A DNA stretch of 64,000 nucleotides from Methylobacterium gnaphalii (GTDB taxonomy: Bacteria > Pseudomonadota > Alphaproteobacteria > Rhizobiales > Beijerinckiaceae): positions 62,001-126,000 of the forward strand of contig NZ_BJZV01000009.1 of NCBI RefSeq assembly GCF_007992215.1, read 5' to 3'. A program made the position numbers and the translations under genes. This document shows, piece by piece, positions 18,806-27,334 of the stretch. The notes beneath the pieces were generated by a model. That model worked only from the letters and a program-made list of their open reading frames with translations, was not told the origin of the DNA and ran no database searches. The stretch's first letter is position 1; each line of letters starts with the position of its first letter.

Positions 18806-20092
18806 ATGCCGCTACGCGCCCGCCCCGTTTCGACCGTCCTGCTCGCGCTGGCCCTCGCTGTCAGCGCGCCGGCGCGCGCGCAGGACAACGACAAGGCCCG
18901 CATGAGCGCGGTGGCGATCGCCGCGGAACTCGTCGCGCAGGGGGGCGCCACCACCCTGACCCTCGTCCTGTCCAAGCCGGTGGAGGCCCGCGCCTTCGTG
19001 ATGGAGCGGCCGGACCGGGCGGTGATCGATTTGCCCGAGGTGAACTTTCAGATCGCATCCGAGGCCGGCACCCGGCGGGAGGGCGTCGTCACCTCCTACC
19101 GCTACGGCCTGTTCGCGCCGGGCCGCTCGCGCATCGTCGTCGACCTCGCCGGACCGGCGTTGGTCGATGGAGTCGAGACGAAGACGCGGCGCGACGGCGC
19201 AACGCTGCTCTCGATCACCTTCCGGCGCACCGAGCGCGATGCCTTCCGCAAGGCGGCGGTGGCAAGCGATCCCGCGCCGTCCCTGCGCAAGGCGCCGCCG
19301 GTCGAGGCCGTCGACAGCCGCCCGCTCGTCGTCGTCGATGCGGGCCATGGCGGCACCGATCCCGGCGCCATCGCCAAGACCGGCGTTCAGGAGAAGGACA
19401 TCGTCTTCGGCTTCGCGACCTCGCTGGCCGAGCGCCTGCGGTCGTCCGGCCGCTACCGCGTGACCATGACCCGCGACCGCGACGTGTTCGTGCCTCTGGG
19501 CGAGCGCGTCCGCGTCGCCCGCGAGGCCAAGGCCGATCTGTTCATCTCGATCCACGCGGATTCGATCTCGGCGGCGCCGCAAGTGAAGGGCGCCACGATC
19601 TATACGGGCTCCGAGAAGGCAACCGACACCGAGTCTGCCCGGCTCGCTGAGCGCGAGAACAAGGCCGATGCCGCCGCCGGCACCGACTCGGCGACCGGCC
19701 CGGCCGACGTCAGCGACATTCTGCAGGAGCTGACGTTGCGCGAGACGCGCGGCTTCTCCTCCAGCTTCGCGCATCGCCTGATGGGCCAGCTCTCACCGGT
19801 GATGGAGATGAGCTCGAAGCCGCATCGCGAGGCCGGCTTCGTGGTGCTGCGCTCGCCCGACGTGCCCTCGGTCCTGGTCGAACTCGGCTACCTGTCGAGC
19901 AAAAGCGACCTGGAGAAGCTGCAATCCGAGGAATGGCGCACAGACGTCACCGGCTCGATGGCCAAGGCCGTCGACCTGTTCTTCGCCGGCCGCGCCACCT
20001 CCGCACAGCCGATCGGCGCACCGCCGAGCACCACGGGTTCGGTGCCGTTCGGCCTTGGGACGCGCGGCGCACGGATGCCGCGGCAGCGCTGA
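18806..20092 (+). CDS. amiC: N-acetylmuramoyl-L-alanine amidase (AMIN plus Amidase_3)
   Basis: This 428-residue periplasmic amidase cleaves the bond between MurNAc and the stem peptide, normally to split septal peptidoglycan. A signal peptide (VSTVLLALALAVSAPARA) is followed by an AMIN domain (about residues 30-150) with FVMERPDRAVIDLP and YRYGLFAPGRSRIVVDL. The Amidase_3 zinc enzyme (about 170-405) has VVDAGHGGTDPGA with a zinc histidine at residue 181, SIHADS, and a C-terminal VLVELGYLSSKSD with the catalytic glutamate. An inserted segment (about 260-300) probably holds the EnvC/NlpD-type regulatory helix. mrcA follows on the same strand after 190 bases. Confidence 0.95.
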   Translation: MPLRARPVSTVLLALALAVSAPARAQDNDKARMSAVAIAAELVAQGGATTLTLVLSKPVEARAFVMERPDRAVIDLPEVNFQIASEAGTRREGVVTSYRYGLFAPGRSRIVVDLAGPALVDGVETKTRRDGATLLSITFRRTERDAFRKAAVASDPAPSLRKAPPVEAVDSRPLVVVDAGHGGTDPGAIAKTGVQEKDIVFGFATSLAERLRSSGRYRVTMTRDRDVFVPLGERVRVAREAKADLFISIHADSISAAPQVKGATIYTGSEKATDTESARLAERENKADAAAGTDSATGPADVSDILQELTLRETRGFSSSFAHRLMGQLSPVMEMSSKPHREAGFVVLRSPDVPSVLVELGYLSSKSDLEKLQSEEWRTDVTGSMAKAVDLFFAGRATSAQPIGAPPSTTGSVPFGLGTRGARMPRQR

Positions 20093-20282
20093 GAGCCGTC
20101 ACGCCCGCCGCAGTTTCACCATAGAACCAGTGTCGATACGGGGCCGAACGAGCCCGGTCGGGCCGAGGCCGCCTGAACGGCTCGCGACCGCGCCGACGCC
20201 ACAGCCTTTCGAGGCCGCATCGTCCTGACGCCGCCCCCCTGGGACCGTCGGCGGGCGGCCAAGCGACGGAACGGACATCCGG

Positions 20283-22703
20283 ATGCGATTCATCCTGCGG
20301 CTCTTCGGGATCCTGTTCTCGGCCGGCACCGTGCTGTTCCTGGTCGCGGCCGTGGTCGGAGCGTTCTTCTACTGGAAGTACAGCCAGGACCTGCCGGACC
20401 ACGCCGCGCTCGCCAATTACGAGCCGCCGGTGATGACCCGCGTCCATGCCGCGGACGGCTCGATGCTGGCGGAATACGCCCACGAGCGCCGTCTCTACCT
20501 GCCGATCCAGGCGATGCCGAAGATCCTCGTCGCAGCCTTTCTCTCGGCCGAGGACAAGAACTTCTACAAGCATGGCGGCATCGATCCCGAGGGCATCGTG
20601 CGCGCCTTCGTGACCAATGCGTCCTCGGGTAAAAAGCAGGGCGCCTCGACGATCACGCAGCAGGTCGCCAAGAACTTCCTGCTCTCAGCTGAGCAGACCT
20701 ACGACCGCAAGATTAAGGAAGCGCTGATCGCCCTCCGGATCGAGTCGACCTACTCGAAGGACAAGATCCTCGAGCTCTATCTCAACGAGATCTTCCTCGG
20801 CACCATCGTGCCCGGCCGCAACCTGCACGGCGTCGCTGCGGCCTCGCTCGACTATTTCGGCAAGTCGGTTCACGAACTGACCATCAACGAGGCGGCCTAC
20901 CTCGCCGCCCTGCCGAAGGGCCCGAACAACTACCACCCCTATCGCCGCACCCAGCAGGCGCTGGCGCGCCGCAACGAGATCATCGGTCTGATGGCCCAGA
21001 ACGGGTACATCACCGCTCAGGAAGCCGACGAGGCCAAGAAGCGGCCGCTCGGCGTCAACCCGCGCGTCGCCTTCCCGAACGCGGCCGTGTCGAACTACTT
21101 CACCGAAGAAGTCCGCCGCGAGATCGCAGAGCGCTACGGCGAGACCAAGCTCTACGAGGGCGGACTCTCGGTGCGCGCTACCGTCGACCCGAAGATGCAG
21201 GCCTGGGCGCGCAAAGCCCTGGTGGACGGCCTCGTGCGCTACGACCAGGCGCATGGCTGGCGCGGCGCCACCCACAAGGTCGATCTGACCGGTCGGGACT
21301 GGGGCCTTGCGGTCTCCGAGGTGCCGCTGCTCAACGACATCGCCCCCTGGCGCGTCGCCGTAGTGCTCAGCACCCAGGGCGGCAACGCCCAGATCGGCCT
21401 TCAGCCGAAGCGCGAGCCCGGTGGCGTCGTCAGCAAGGACCGCGAGACCGGCATCATCAGTGCCGAAGGCGTGAAATGGACGGGCCGCAGCGTCGCCGCG
21501 GCGCTCAGCCCGGGCGACATCGTCTATGTCGAGGCCATCGAAGGTGGCCAGGGCCGTTTCCGTCTGCGCCAGAAGCCTGAGATCTCAGGCGCCATCGTTG
21601 CGATGGACCCCTATACGGGCCGCGTGCACGCCATGGTCGGCGGCTTCTCTTACGACGATTCCGAGTTCAACCGCGCCACCCAGGCGATGCGCCAGCCGGG
21701 CTCGTCCTTCAAGCCGATCGTCTACTCGGCGGCGCTGGACAACGGCTACACACCCTCCTCGATCGTGCAGGATTCGCCGATCACCATCGAGGCCGGCCCC
21801 GGCCAGGAGGCCTGGACGCCCTCGAACTACGACGGCAAGTCCGGCGGTCCGCATACGCTGCGCTACGGTATCGAGCACTCGAAGAACCTGATGACCGTGC
21901 GGCTCGCCAAGGACATCGGCATGCCGCTGATCGCGGAATATGCCCGCCGCTTCGGCGTCTACGACGACCTGCTGCCCGTGCTGCCAATGTCGCTCGGCGC
22001 CGGCGAGACCACGGTCATGCGCATGGTCACGGCCTACTCGATGCTCGCCAATGGCGGGCGCCGCATCCGGCCGACCTTGATCGACCGCATCCAGGACCGC
22101 ACCGGCGAGACCATCTACAAGCACGACAACCGCAAGTGCCTCGGCTGTGAGGCCGAGAAATGGTCGGGCCAGGACGAGCCGAAGCTCGTCGACGAATCCG
22201 AGCAGGTGCTCGACCCGCTGACCGCCTACCAGATGGTCTCGATCATGGAGGGGGTGGTCCAGCGCGGCACCGCGACGATCCTGAAGCAGATCGGCAAGCC
22301 ACTCGCTGGCAAGACGGGTACCACGAACGACGCCAAGGACGCCTGGTTCGTCGGCTTCTCGCCGGATCTCGCCGTCGGCGTCTATCTCGGCTTCGACAAG
22401 CCGCGCTCGCTCGGCGACCGCGCCACGGGTGGCGGCCTCGCCGCGCCGATCGCCCTCGACTTCCTGAAGGTCGCCCTCAAGGACAAGCCGCCGACCCCTT
22501 TCCGGGTGCCGCCGGGCATCAAGTTGATCCGCGTCGCGGCGGGCTCTGGCGCTCGCGCTGGAGCAGGCGACGGCGCGGGCACCATCCTAGAGGCCTTCAA
22601 GCCGGGCACCGCACCTCCGGACGCGTATGTCGCTCGACCCGACGCCCCGACTGCGGTGCCCGATGGAGCCGGTGCCGCTGTGCAGACAGGCGGAGTCTAC
22701 TGA
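20283..22703 (+). CDS. mrcA: Penicillin-binding protein 1A (bifunctional class A PBP)
   Basis: This 806-residue inner-membrane enzyme polymerises and crosslinks peptidoglycan. An N-terminal membrane anchor lies at about residues 7-32. The transglycosylase domain has AEDKNFYKHGGID (catalytic Glu), then QGASTITQQVAKNF and RKIKEALIALRIE. An OB-like insertion follows. The transpeptidase domain carries SSFK at 474-477 (acyl-enzyme serine 474), SKN at 533-535 and KTGTT from residue 677. The C-terminal tail is Ala/Pro/Gly-rich. It follows amiC, and its transcript ends at the terminator at 22731. Confidence 0.96.
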   Translation: MRFILRLFGILFSAGTVLFLVAAVVGAFFYWKYSQDLPDHAALANYEPPVMTRVHAADGSMLAEYAHERRLYLPIQAMPKILVAAFLSAEDKNFYKHGGIDPEGIVRAFVTNASSGKKQGASTITQQVAKNFLLSAEQTYDRKIKEALIALRIESTYSKDKILELYLNEIFLGTIVPGRNLHGVAAASLDYFGKSVHELTINEAAYLAALPKGPNNYHPYRRTQQALARRNEIIGLMAQNGYITAQEADEAKKRPLGVNPRVAFPNAAVSNYFTEEVRREIAERYGETKLYEGGLSVRATVDPKMQAWARKALVDGLVRYDQAHGWRGATHKVDLTGRDWGLAVSEVPLLNDIAPWRVAVVLSTQGGNAQIGLQPKREPGGVVSKDRETGIISAEGVKWTGRSVAAALSPGDIVYVEAIEGGQGRFRLRQKPEISGAIVAMDPYTGRVHAMVGGFSYDDSEFNRATQAMRQPGSSFKPIVYSAALDNGYTPSSIVQDSPITIEAGPGQEAWTPSNYDGKSGGPHTLRYGIEHSKNLMTVRLAKDIGMPLIAEYARRFGVYDDLLPVLPMSLGAGETTVMRMVTAYSMLANGGRRIRPTLIDRIQDRTGETIYKHDNRKCLGCEAEKWSGQDEPKLVDESEQVLDPLTAYQMVSIMEGVVQRGTATILKQIGKPLAGKTGTTNDAKDAWFVGFSPDLAVGVYLGFDKPRSLGDRATGGGLAAPIALDFLKVALKDKPPTPFRVPPGIKLIRVAAGSGARAGAGDGAGTILEAFKPGTAPPDAYVARPDAPTAVPDGAGAAVQTGGVY

Positions 22704-22730
22704 GCTACGCCGGCAAATCGCCGTACGCAC

Positions 22731-22758
22731 AAGAGAGGGCCATCGCCCTCTCTTTTTT
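22731..22758 (+). terminator. Intrinsic terminator after mrcA
   Basis: AGAGAGGGC (22732-22740), loop CATC, GCCCTCTCT (22745-22753) form a perfect 9-bp stem followed by TTTTT. It lies 30 bases after the mrcA stop in the matching orientation. Confidence 0.9.
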
Positions 22759-22839
22759 ATTTCTTCCCAAGTATTTGCAGGTATCTTTTGATCATTCAGT
22801 CAAAGGGGATCGACTGACGGCGTCAGGTAGAGCAGTCGC

Positions 22840-23814
22840 TCAACCGGCCCCTTTGCGCGCCATCGCCAGCTCGGCCAGCGCGTCAATCCGCATGCCGTAG
22901 ATCGGTGGCTCGATCATGAAGCGCTCGGCAATCTCGCTGATGATGAAATCAGGACGCACGCTGGCGACGTAGTCCCAGTCGATGCTCGTCGACCAGAGGA
23001 AATGCACCTCGCGGAACGTATCTGCGAGGAAGGGTGTGAGCACACCCAGGGCGTACATCGGGCCGTGCTCGCAGTAGGAATCGCCGAACAGCACGACGCG
23101 GCGCGGATCGGCCTGCGGGTCATCGTTGCGGAAGATCGCGTGCGCGCCGATATGCGCCTCCCTGGGCTGGCCGAGCGCCTCGAAATGCGCGAGCAGGCTG
23201 TTGGCGTAGATCCGCTGCGCCTGCGTCTCGAAGCGGCATTCCTCAACGGTCTCCACGGGCGCAGGCGAGAGCTTGGCGGCGAGGTCGCCGAGATAGGGGA
23301 GGCTGTGTGGAAGCCGCCTCGCCGCGATATCGTCGCGGGGTGCGACACCGAGGCGGGCAAGGATCGTGCGGTAGGCGAGGTCGCAGCCTTCGAACGTCCA
23401 ATGCGTGTCGGTGCGCCGGTAGAGCGGCGTCTGCCAGCGCGCGGCGCGCATCGGGCCGACGAGGTCGACGAATGCCCGCGCGCCCGGCGAACCCCAGAGC
23501 CAGCGCCTGAGCCGTAGAGCCGGCGCCCGATCGGGATCGAACACCAGCCCGTCCACCGCGTCGTGGTAGATCGTCAGCTTCTCCGGCGCGACCACATGGA
23601 GGTAGGTGGCGCCGAGGCGGCGGCTGCGGCGGCAGCGGTCAGCCAAGTGCTTGCGCCAAAGCCACAAAGTCTCGCGCGCGATGCCCGGTCTTCCGAACTG
23701 CGTGAGAACACGGTTCGAGCCGCCCGTGAGGAAGAGCCAGCCATCCCGTCCGACATGAATCTCGGCGACAGGCGAGGGCGGTTCGGGGTTGTCCTGCTGT
23801 CGGGGGCCGAGCAT
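22840..23814 (-). CDS. AlgX/AlgJ-like SGNH hydrolase-fold protein (acetyltransferase-like)
   Basis: This 324-residue protein shows the pattern of AlgX/AlgJ-type SGNH domains that O-acetylate exported polysaccharides. It has HVGRDGWLFLTGG near the N-terminus, VVAPEKLTIYHDAV, the catalytic Asp-His motif RRTDTHWTFEG in the middle, and the GDSx nucleophile block VVLFGDSYCEHG. No signal peptide is evident at the chosen ATG (23814), unlike AlgX itself, so it may act in the cytoplasm or the start may be elsewhere. No polysaccharide synthase lies nearby in this window. The substrate is unknown. Confidence 0.7.
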   Translation of the reverse strand: MLGPRQQDNPEPPSPVAEIHVGRDGWLFLTGGSNRVLTQFGRPGIARETLWLWRKHLADRCRRSRRLGATYLHVVAPEKLTIYHDAVDGLVFDPDRAPALRLRRWLWGSPGARAFVDLVGPMRAARWQTPLYRRTDTHWTFEGCDLAYRTILARLGVAPRDDIAARRLPHSLPYLGDLAAKLSPAPVETVEECRFETQAQRIYANSLLAHFEALGQPREAHIGAHAIFRNDDPQADPRRVVLFGDSYCEHGPMYALGVLTPFLADTFREVHFLWSTSIDWDYVASVRPDFIISEIAERFMIEPPIYGMRIDALAELAMARKGAG

Positions 23815-23912
23815 CCAATCCGTCTAGCCGGGAGAAGGAGCCGAGGCCAAGCCGACGGCAATGTCCGGCACGGATCCGGAGGGAACCGCTCGCGCCAGGC
23901 ATGTTCCAATCG

Positions 23913-24905
23913 TCAGTGCTGGTGTTCGCCCGGAGCGGAGCCGCCGGGCCCCTGCGCGCCGATCGGCGCGACGGCGAAGGTCACCGGAACCTGACCTGCC
24001 CGCTCGAAGACGAGTGTGCCCTGGACCGACTCCCCGGCCTTCAGCCCCTGTTTCAGGTCGAGGAACATCAGGTGGAGGCCACCGGGCTTCAGCGCCACGC
24101 TGCCGCCGGCAGGAACCGCGAGACCGCCCTCGACGGGGGCCATCTTCATCACGCCGCCCTCCATCGTCATGGAGTGGATCTCACCGCGGCCGGATTGCGG
24201 AATCGAGGCGCTCAGAAGCCTATCGGGTTCGGCGCCGACATTGGTGATGGTGACGTAGCCGCCAGCCACCTTGGCGCCGCCCGGAGTGGCACGCAGCCAC
24301 GGCGTTTCGATTGCGAGATCACCTGCCTTCGTCGGAGCCGCCGAAACGGCAGCATGGCCGGCTGCCTTTGCGGCGACGATCCGCACGCCGGGCGCGGGCG
24401 TCTTGAGATCATGCGGGTTCTGTCCTGCCTGCGGCACCTGCGCCCAGGCAACAACGCTCTTATCACCCATACCGGCACATTCCTGCTCGACCGGGAAATA
24501 GACGGTCGCACCCGGCGCAAAGTTGTCCGAGATCCGAGCAAAGAAGGTGAACTCGTCGACCTCGTCGTCGCCGAGGCTGCCGCCGCTCCAGGTGATCGCG
24601 GTGACACCCTCGGAGACCTTACCGTGGAAGGACTGGTAGGCCTTGGCGTAGCTGCCCTTGGTCGTGGCAAGTTGCCAGCCGGGCTTCGGCATCGGCTTCG
24701 CACCGATTACGCCTTCGGGAATCGTCACGGTGACGCGGGTGGTCGCCTTGCCCTCGCAGCCATGCATGATCTGGACGACGCCGCGATAGGCCGCGTTCGG
24801 GGAGGCCTCCTTGCGCTCAAGGACAGCGTGGGCCAACGCGGCGGAGGCGGACAGCGTCAGGGACAAGGTGGCAAGGAGAAGGGCGCGGCGAAGGCAGTTC
24901 GACAT
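23913..24905 (-). CDS. Exported copper protein: DUF1775 (YcnI) fused to PCu(A)C chaperone domain
   Basis: This 330-residue protein has a signal peptide (RRALLLATLSLTLSASAALA). Cleavage would expose an N-terminal histidine (HAVLERKEASP), the copper ligand typical of YcnI/DUF1775. The DUF1775 domain covers about residues 27-170 and includes EVDEFTFFARISDN. After an Ala-rich linker comes a PCu(A)C domain (about 190-315) with the metal motif split between EIHSMTMEGGVMKM and GLHLMFLDL (His, Met and HxM). A His-containing tail ends the protein (GEHQH). It should bind copper in the periplasm and may deliver it to cytochrome oxidase. The ATG at 24905 gives a proper signal peptide. Confidence 0.88.
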   Translation of the reverse strand: MSNCLRRALLLATLSLTLSASAALAHAVLERKEASPNAAYRGVVQIMHGCEGKATTRVTVTIPEGVIGAKPMPKPGWQLATTKGSYAKAYQSFHGKVSEGVTAITWSGGSLGDDEVDEFTFFARISDNFAPGATVYFPVEQECAGMGDKSVVAWAQVPQAGQNPHDLKTPAPGVRIVAAKAAGHAAVSAAPTKAGDLAIETPWLRATPGGAKVAGGYVTITNVGAEPDRLLSASIPQSGRGEIHSMTMEGGVMKMAPVEGGLAVPAGGSVALKPGGLHLMFLDLKQGLKAGESVQGTLVFERAGQVPVTFAVAPIGAQGPGGSAPGEHQH

Positions 24906-25200
24906 GAAGACTGTCCGAGGTCCCAAGAACGAAGCAGCGTGATCTAAACCCGCGCCTGCCGGACCGCCAAATCCTCCGGGAGCCGTGCGCCTTACTGTTG
25001 CCTGCGGGCCGCAAGTCGCCCCGCAATCAAGTTCACGTGCGCCAACACACGGCCAAGGTGTGAAGCGCCACAATATGGCCCGGTGATCATGCGTTTTTAA
25101 CCTGAGCCCGACATTAGGGACGGCAGGCGAATTCCGGCGCGTATCAAGTCAGGCCGGCTCCGTATCTCCGCCCTCTCAACCGGATCAGAGCATTGGATCG
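24906..25200. other. Intergenic region between divergent copper-protein and L,D-transpeptidase genes
   Basis: About 295 bases with a short T-rich patch (GCGTTTTTAACC, 25090-25101). It must contain both divergent promoters. I see no small gene and no operator with convincing symmetry. Confidence 0.4.
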
Positions 25201-26517
25201 ATGCTGAACCAGGTCATCACCACCCGCCCCGCCCTCCGTCTGGCCAGCGCCCTGCTGGCCGGCTCCGCGCTGCTGCTCCCGCTCGTCTCGCCGGCCTCCG
25301 CGCGTGAGGATGCTGGGCAGGCTGAGTGGGCCCAGGACTACGCCGCGCCGCAGACGATGCAGGTCCGCCGCTCCTCGACCCCGATCCTGTCGCCGCAGAC
25401 GATCGCCGCGACCGAGCAGGTGATCGAGAAGTATCGCAGCATCGTCTCCCGCGGCGGCTGGCAGCCAGTCTCCGGTGCCGCAAGCCTGCGGATCGGCTCG
25501 CGCGGCGCGGCGGTTGGAGCCCTGCGCCAGCGCCTGATCGCCACCGGCGACCTCGACGCGCAGGCCGGGTCTGGCGTCATCTATGATTCCTACGTCGCGG
25601 CCGGCGTGAAGCGCTTCCAGGCCCGCCACGGCCTCAGCCAGACCGGTCAGATGAGCCCGGCGACGCAAGCCGCCATGAACGTCCCGGCCGATATCCGCCT
25701 GCGCCAGCTCGAGACCAACCTGATCCGCCTGCGCTCCTATTCGGGCGATCTCGGCCACCGCTTCGTGATCACCAACCTGCCCGCCGCCCTAGTCCAGACG
25801 GTCGAGAACGGTCAGGTCGTGACGATCCACGCTGCCGGCGTCGGCAAGATCGACCGCCAGTCGCCGATCATGAACACCAAGGCGACGCAGATCAATTTCA
25901 ACCCCTTCTGGACGGTCCCGGCTTCCATCGTGAAGAAGGACCTCATCCCCAAGATGCAGAAGGACCCGAACTACCTCACCGACAACAAGATCCGCATCTT
26001 CCGCGGCGAGACCGAGATCTCGCCGCGCTCGGTGAACTGGAATTCGAACGAAGGCACGCAGTACCGCTACCGCCAGGATTCGGGCGCCGACTTCAACTCG
26101 ATGGGCGTCGTGCGCATCAACATCCCGAACCCCTACGGCGTGTTCATGCACGACACGAACTCGCGCGGCGTGTTCGGCGACGACTTCCGCTTCATCTCCT
26201 CGGGCTGCGTGCGCCTTCAGAATGTGCGCGAGTACATCACCTGGCTTCTCAAGGACACGCCCGGTTGGGACCGTGCCCATGTCGAGCAGGCCGTGGAAAG
26301 CGGCCAACGCATCGACGCGACCCTGGCTCAGCCCGTGCCGGTCTACTGGACCTACATCACCGCCTGGGCGACCCCGGACGGCACCGTCCAGTTCCGCGAC
26401 GACATCTACAAGCGCGACGGCGTGAACGTGCCCTCGACCATCGAGGCGCCGACCCCGGTGGCCAGCGCCGCATCGACCCAGCCCGAGCGCTTCGAGCAGT
26501 TCGACGACGAGAACTGA
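25201..26517 (+). CDS. L,D-transpeptidase with peptidoglycan-binding domain (YcbB-like)
   Basis: This 438-residue exported enzyme forms 3-3 crosslinks in peptidoglycan or attaches partners to it. It has a signal peptide (residues 1-35, ending PASA). A PG_binding_1 domain lies at about 95-165 (RIGSRGAAVGALRQRL, then YVAAGVKRFQARHGLSQTG). The YkuD catalytic domain (about 190-385) has a conserved histidine at 317 (MHDT) and the nucleophile cysteine at 336 in ISSGCVRLQN. The arrangement matches the long YcbB group. With amiC and mrcA nearby it adds to the wall-related content, although it is a separate transcription unit. A hairpin follows 48 bases after the stop. Confidence 0.93.
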   Translation: MLNQVITTRPALRLASALLAGSALLLPLVSPASAREDAGQAEWAQDYAAPQTMQVRRSSTPILSPQTIAATEQVIEKYRSIVSRGGWQPVSGAASLRIGSRGAAVGALRQRLIATGDLDAQAGSGVIYDSYVAAGVKRFQARHGLSQTGQMSPATQAAMNVPADIRLRQLETNLIRLRSYSGDLGHRFVITNLPAALVQTVENGQVVTIHAAGVGKIDRQSPIMNTKATQINFNPFWTVPASIVKKDLIPKMQKDPNYLTDNKIRIFRGETEISPRSVNWNSNEGTQYRYRQDSGADFNSMGVVRINIPNPYGVFMHDTNSRGVFGDDFRFISSGCVRLQNVREYITWLLKDTPGWDRAHVEQAVESGQRIDATLAQPVPVYWTYITAWATPDGTVQFRDDIYKRDGVNVPSTIEAPTPVASAASTQPERFEQFDDEN

Positions 26518-26565
26518 TTGTTCGATAGCGGCGTCGAGGCCAACGCGCCTCACGCGGACTTTCGC

Positions 26566-26603
26566 GAAAGACCCGCGCCTCCCGACGGAGGCGTGGGTCT
26601 TTC
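26566..26603 (+). terminator. Terminator-like hairpin between the L,D-transpeptidase and YdcZ-like genes
   Basis: GAAAGACCC-G-CGCCTCC, loop CGAC, GGAGGCG-T-GGGTCTTTC forms a 17-position stem with one mismatch, followed by TTCATT. It should end the L,D-transpeptidase transcript. It sits 28 bases before the TTG start of the next gene, so it could also limit that gene's expression. Confidence 0.75.
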
Positions 26604-26631
26604 TTCATTCTATTCAGGAGAGAACACCGCC

Positions 26632-27087
26632 TTGGCACCCATCGTGGCGATCGGCCTGCACCTTGTTGCGCTCCTCGGGGGCGCCGCCTTCGTGCTTCAG
26701 CAGGCAGCCAATGCCAATCTCAGGGGTGCTCTCGGCTCGCCCTTCTGGGCAGGTCTCACGAACTTCCTCGCCGGCGGCCTCGCGCTGAGCCTCGTCCTCA
26801 TCGCCATCCGGGAACCGATCCCATCCCTCCAGGTCGTGACCCGGGCACCGTGGTTCGCGTGGTTCGGCGGTTGCCTCGGGGCTCTCTACATCATCGGGAT
26901 CATCTTACTGCTGCCGAGGCTCGGCGCCGCGACCGTTGTCGCGCTGTTCATGGTCGGGCAGATCCTGACCTCGCTCGCCTTCGACCATTTCGGCCTACTC
27001 GGTGCGCCGATCCGGGAGGTCGGTTTGCCGCGCCTGATCGGCGCTTCTCTGATGGTCGCCGGAGTCGGGCTGATCTGTGTCTTCTGA
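26632..27087 (+). CDS. DMT superfamily YdcZ-like (DUF606) membrane protein
   Basis: This 151-residue protein has five predicted membrane segments. It matches the DUF606/YdcZ half-size members of the drug/metabolite transporter superfamily. Typical features are an early glutamine/asparagine helix (FVLQQAANANLRGALGSPFWAGLTNF), WFAWFGGCLGALYIIGIILLLPRLGAAT, and FMVGQILTSLAFDHFG near the C-terminus. The start is TTG at 26632, with AGGAGA about 9 bases upstream. Frames extending further upstream run through the terminator hairpin and are unlikely. Function is unknown, but it probably works as a dimer. Confidence 0.85.
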   Translation: MAPIVAIGLHLVALLGGAAFVLQQAANANLRGALGSPFWAGLTNFLAGGLALSLVLIAIREPIPSLQVVTRAPWFAWFGGCLGALYIIGIILLLPRLGAATVVALFMVGQILTSLAFDHFGLLGAPIREVGLPRLIGASLMVAGVGLICVF

Positions 27088-27251
27088 GAACGCGTAACGG
27101 CCGGTCCGATCGGCGAGCTATGCGGGCCGATGGAACGCTCGGAAGGACTTAGCTCAGCGCCTTCAGCCGGTGACGACGCCCATCGTCAAAAAATTTGAGC
27201 CTCGCGGCAAATTCCCCTGCTGTTGGCGTGCCTCATACCTGCGTGTAGTAA

Positions 27252-27306
27252 GGCGGGCTGAAACGCCCCCCGTGAACGCCCACGGGTCGACGGGTGCGCG
27301 ACACCC
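27252..27306 (+). promoter_or_regulatory. Structured 5' leader of glyA (three hairpins)
   Basis: GGCG/CGCC (27252-27255 with 27264-27267), CCCGTG/CACGGG (27269-27274 with 27281-27286) and GGGTG/CACCC (27292-27296 with 27302-27306) form successive short hairpins. They end 28 bases before the glyA start. The dense, regularly spaced stems suggest a regulatory leader, but they match no riboswitch class I can name. Confidence 0.35.
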
Positions 27307-27334
27307 CTAAGAACACGCAAACGAGGCCATTTTC

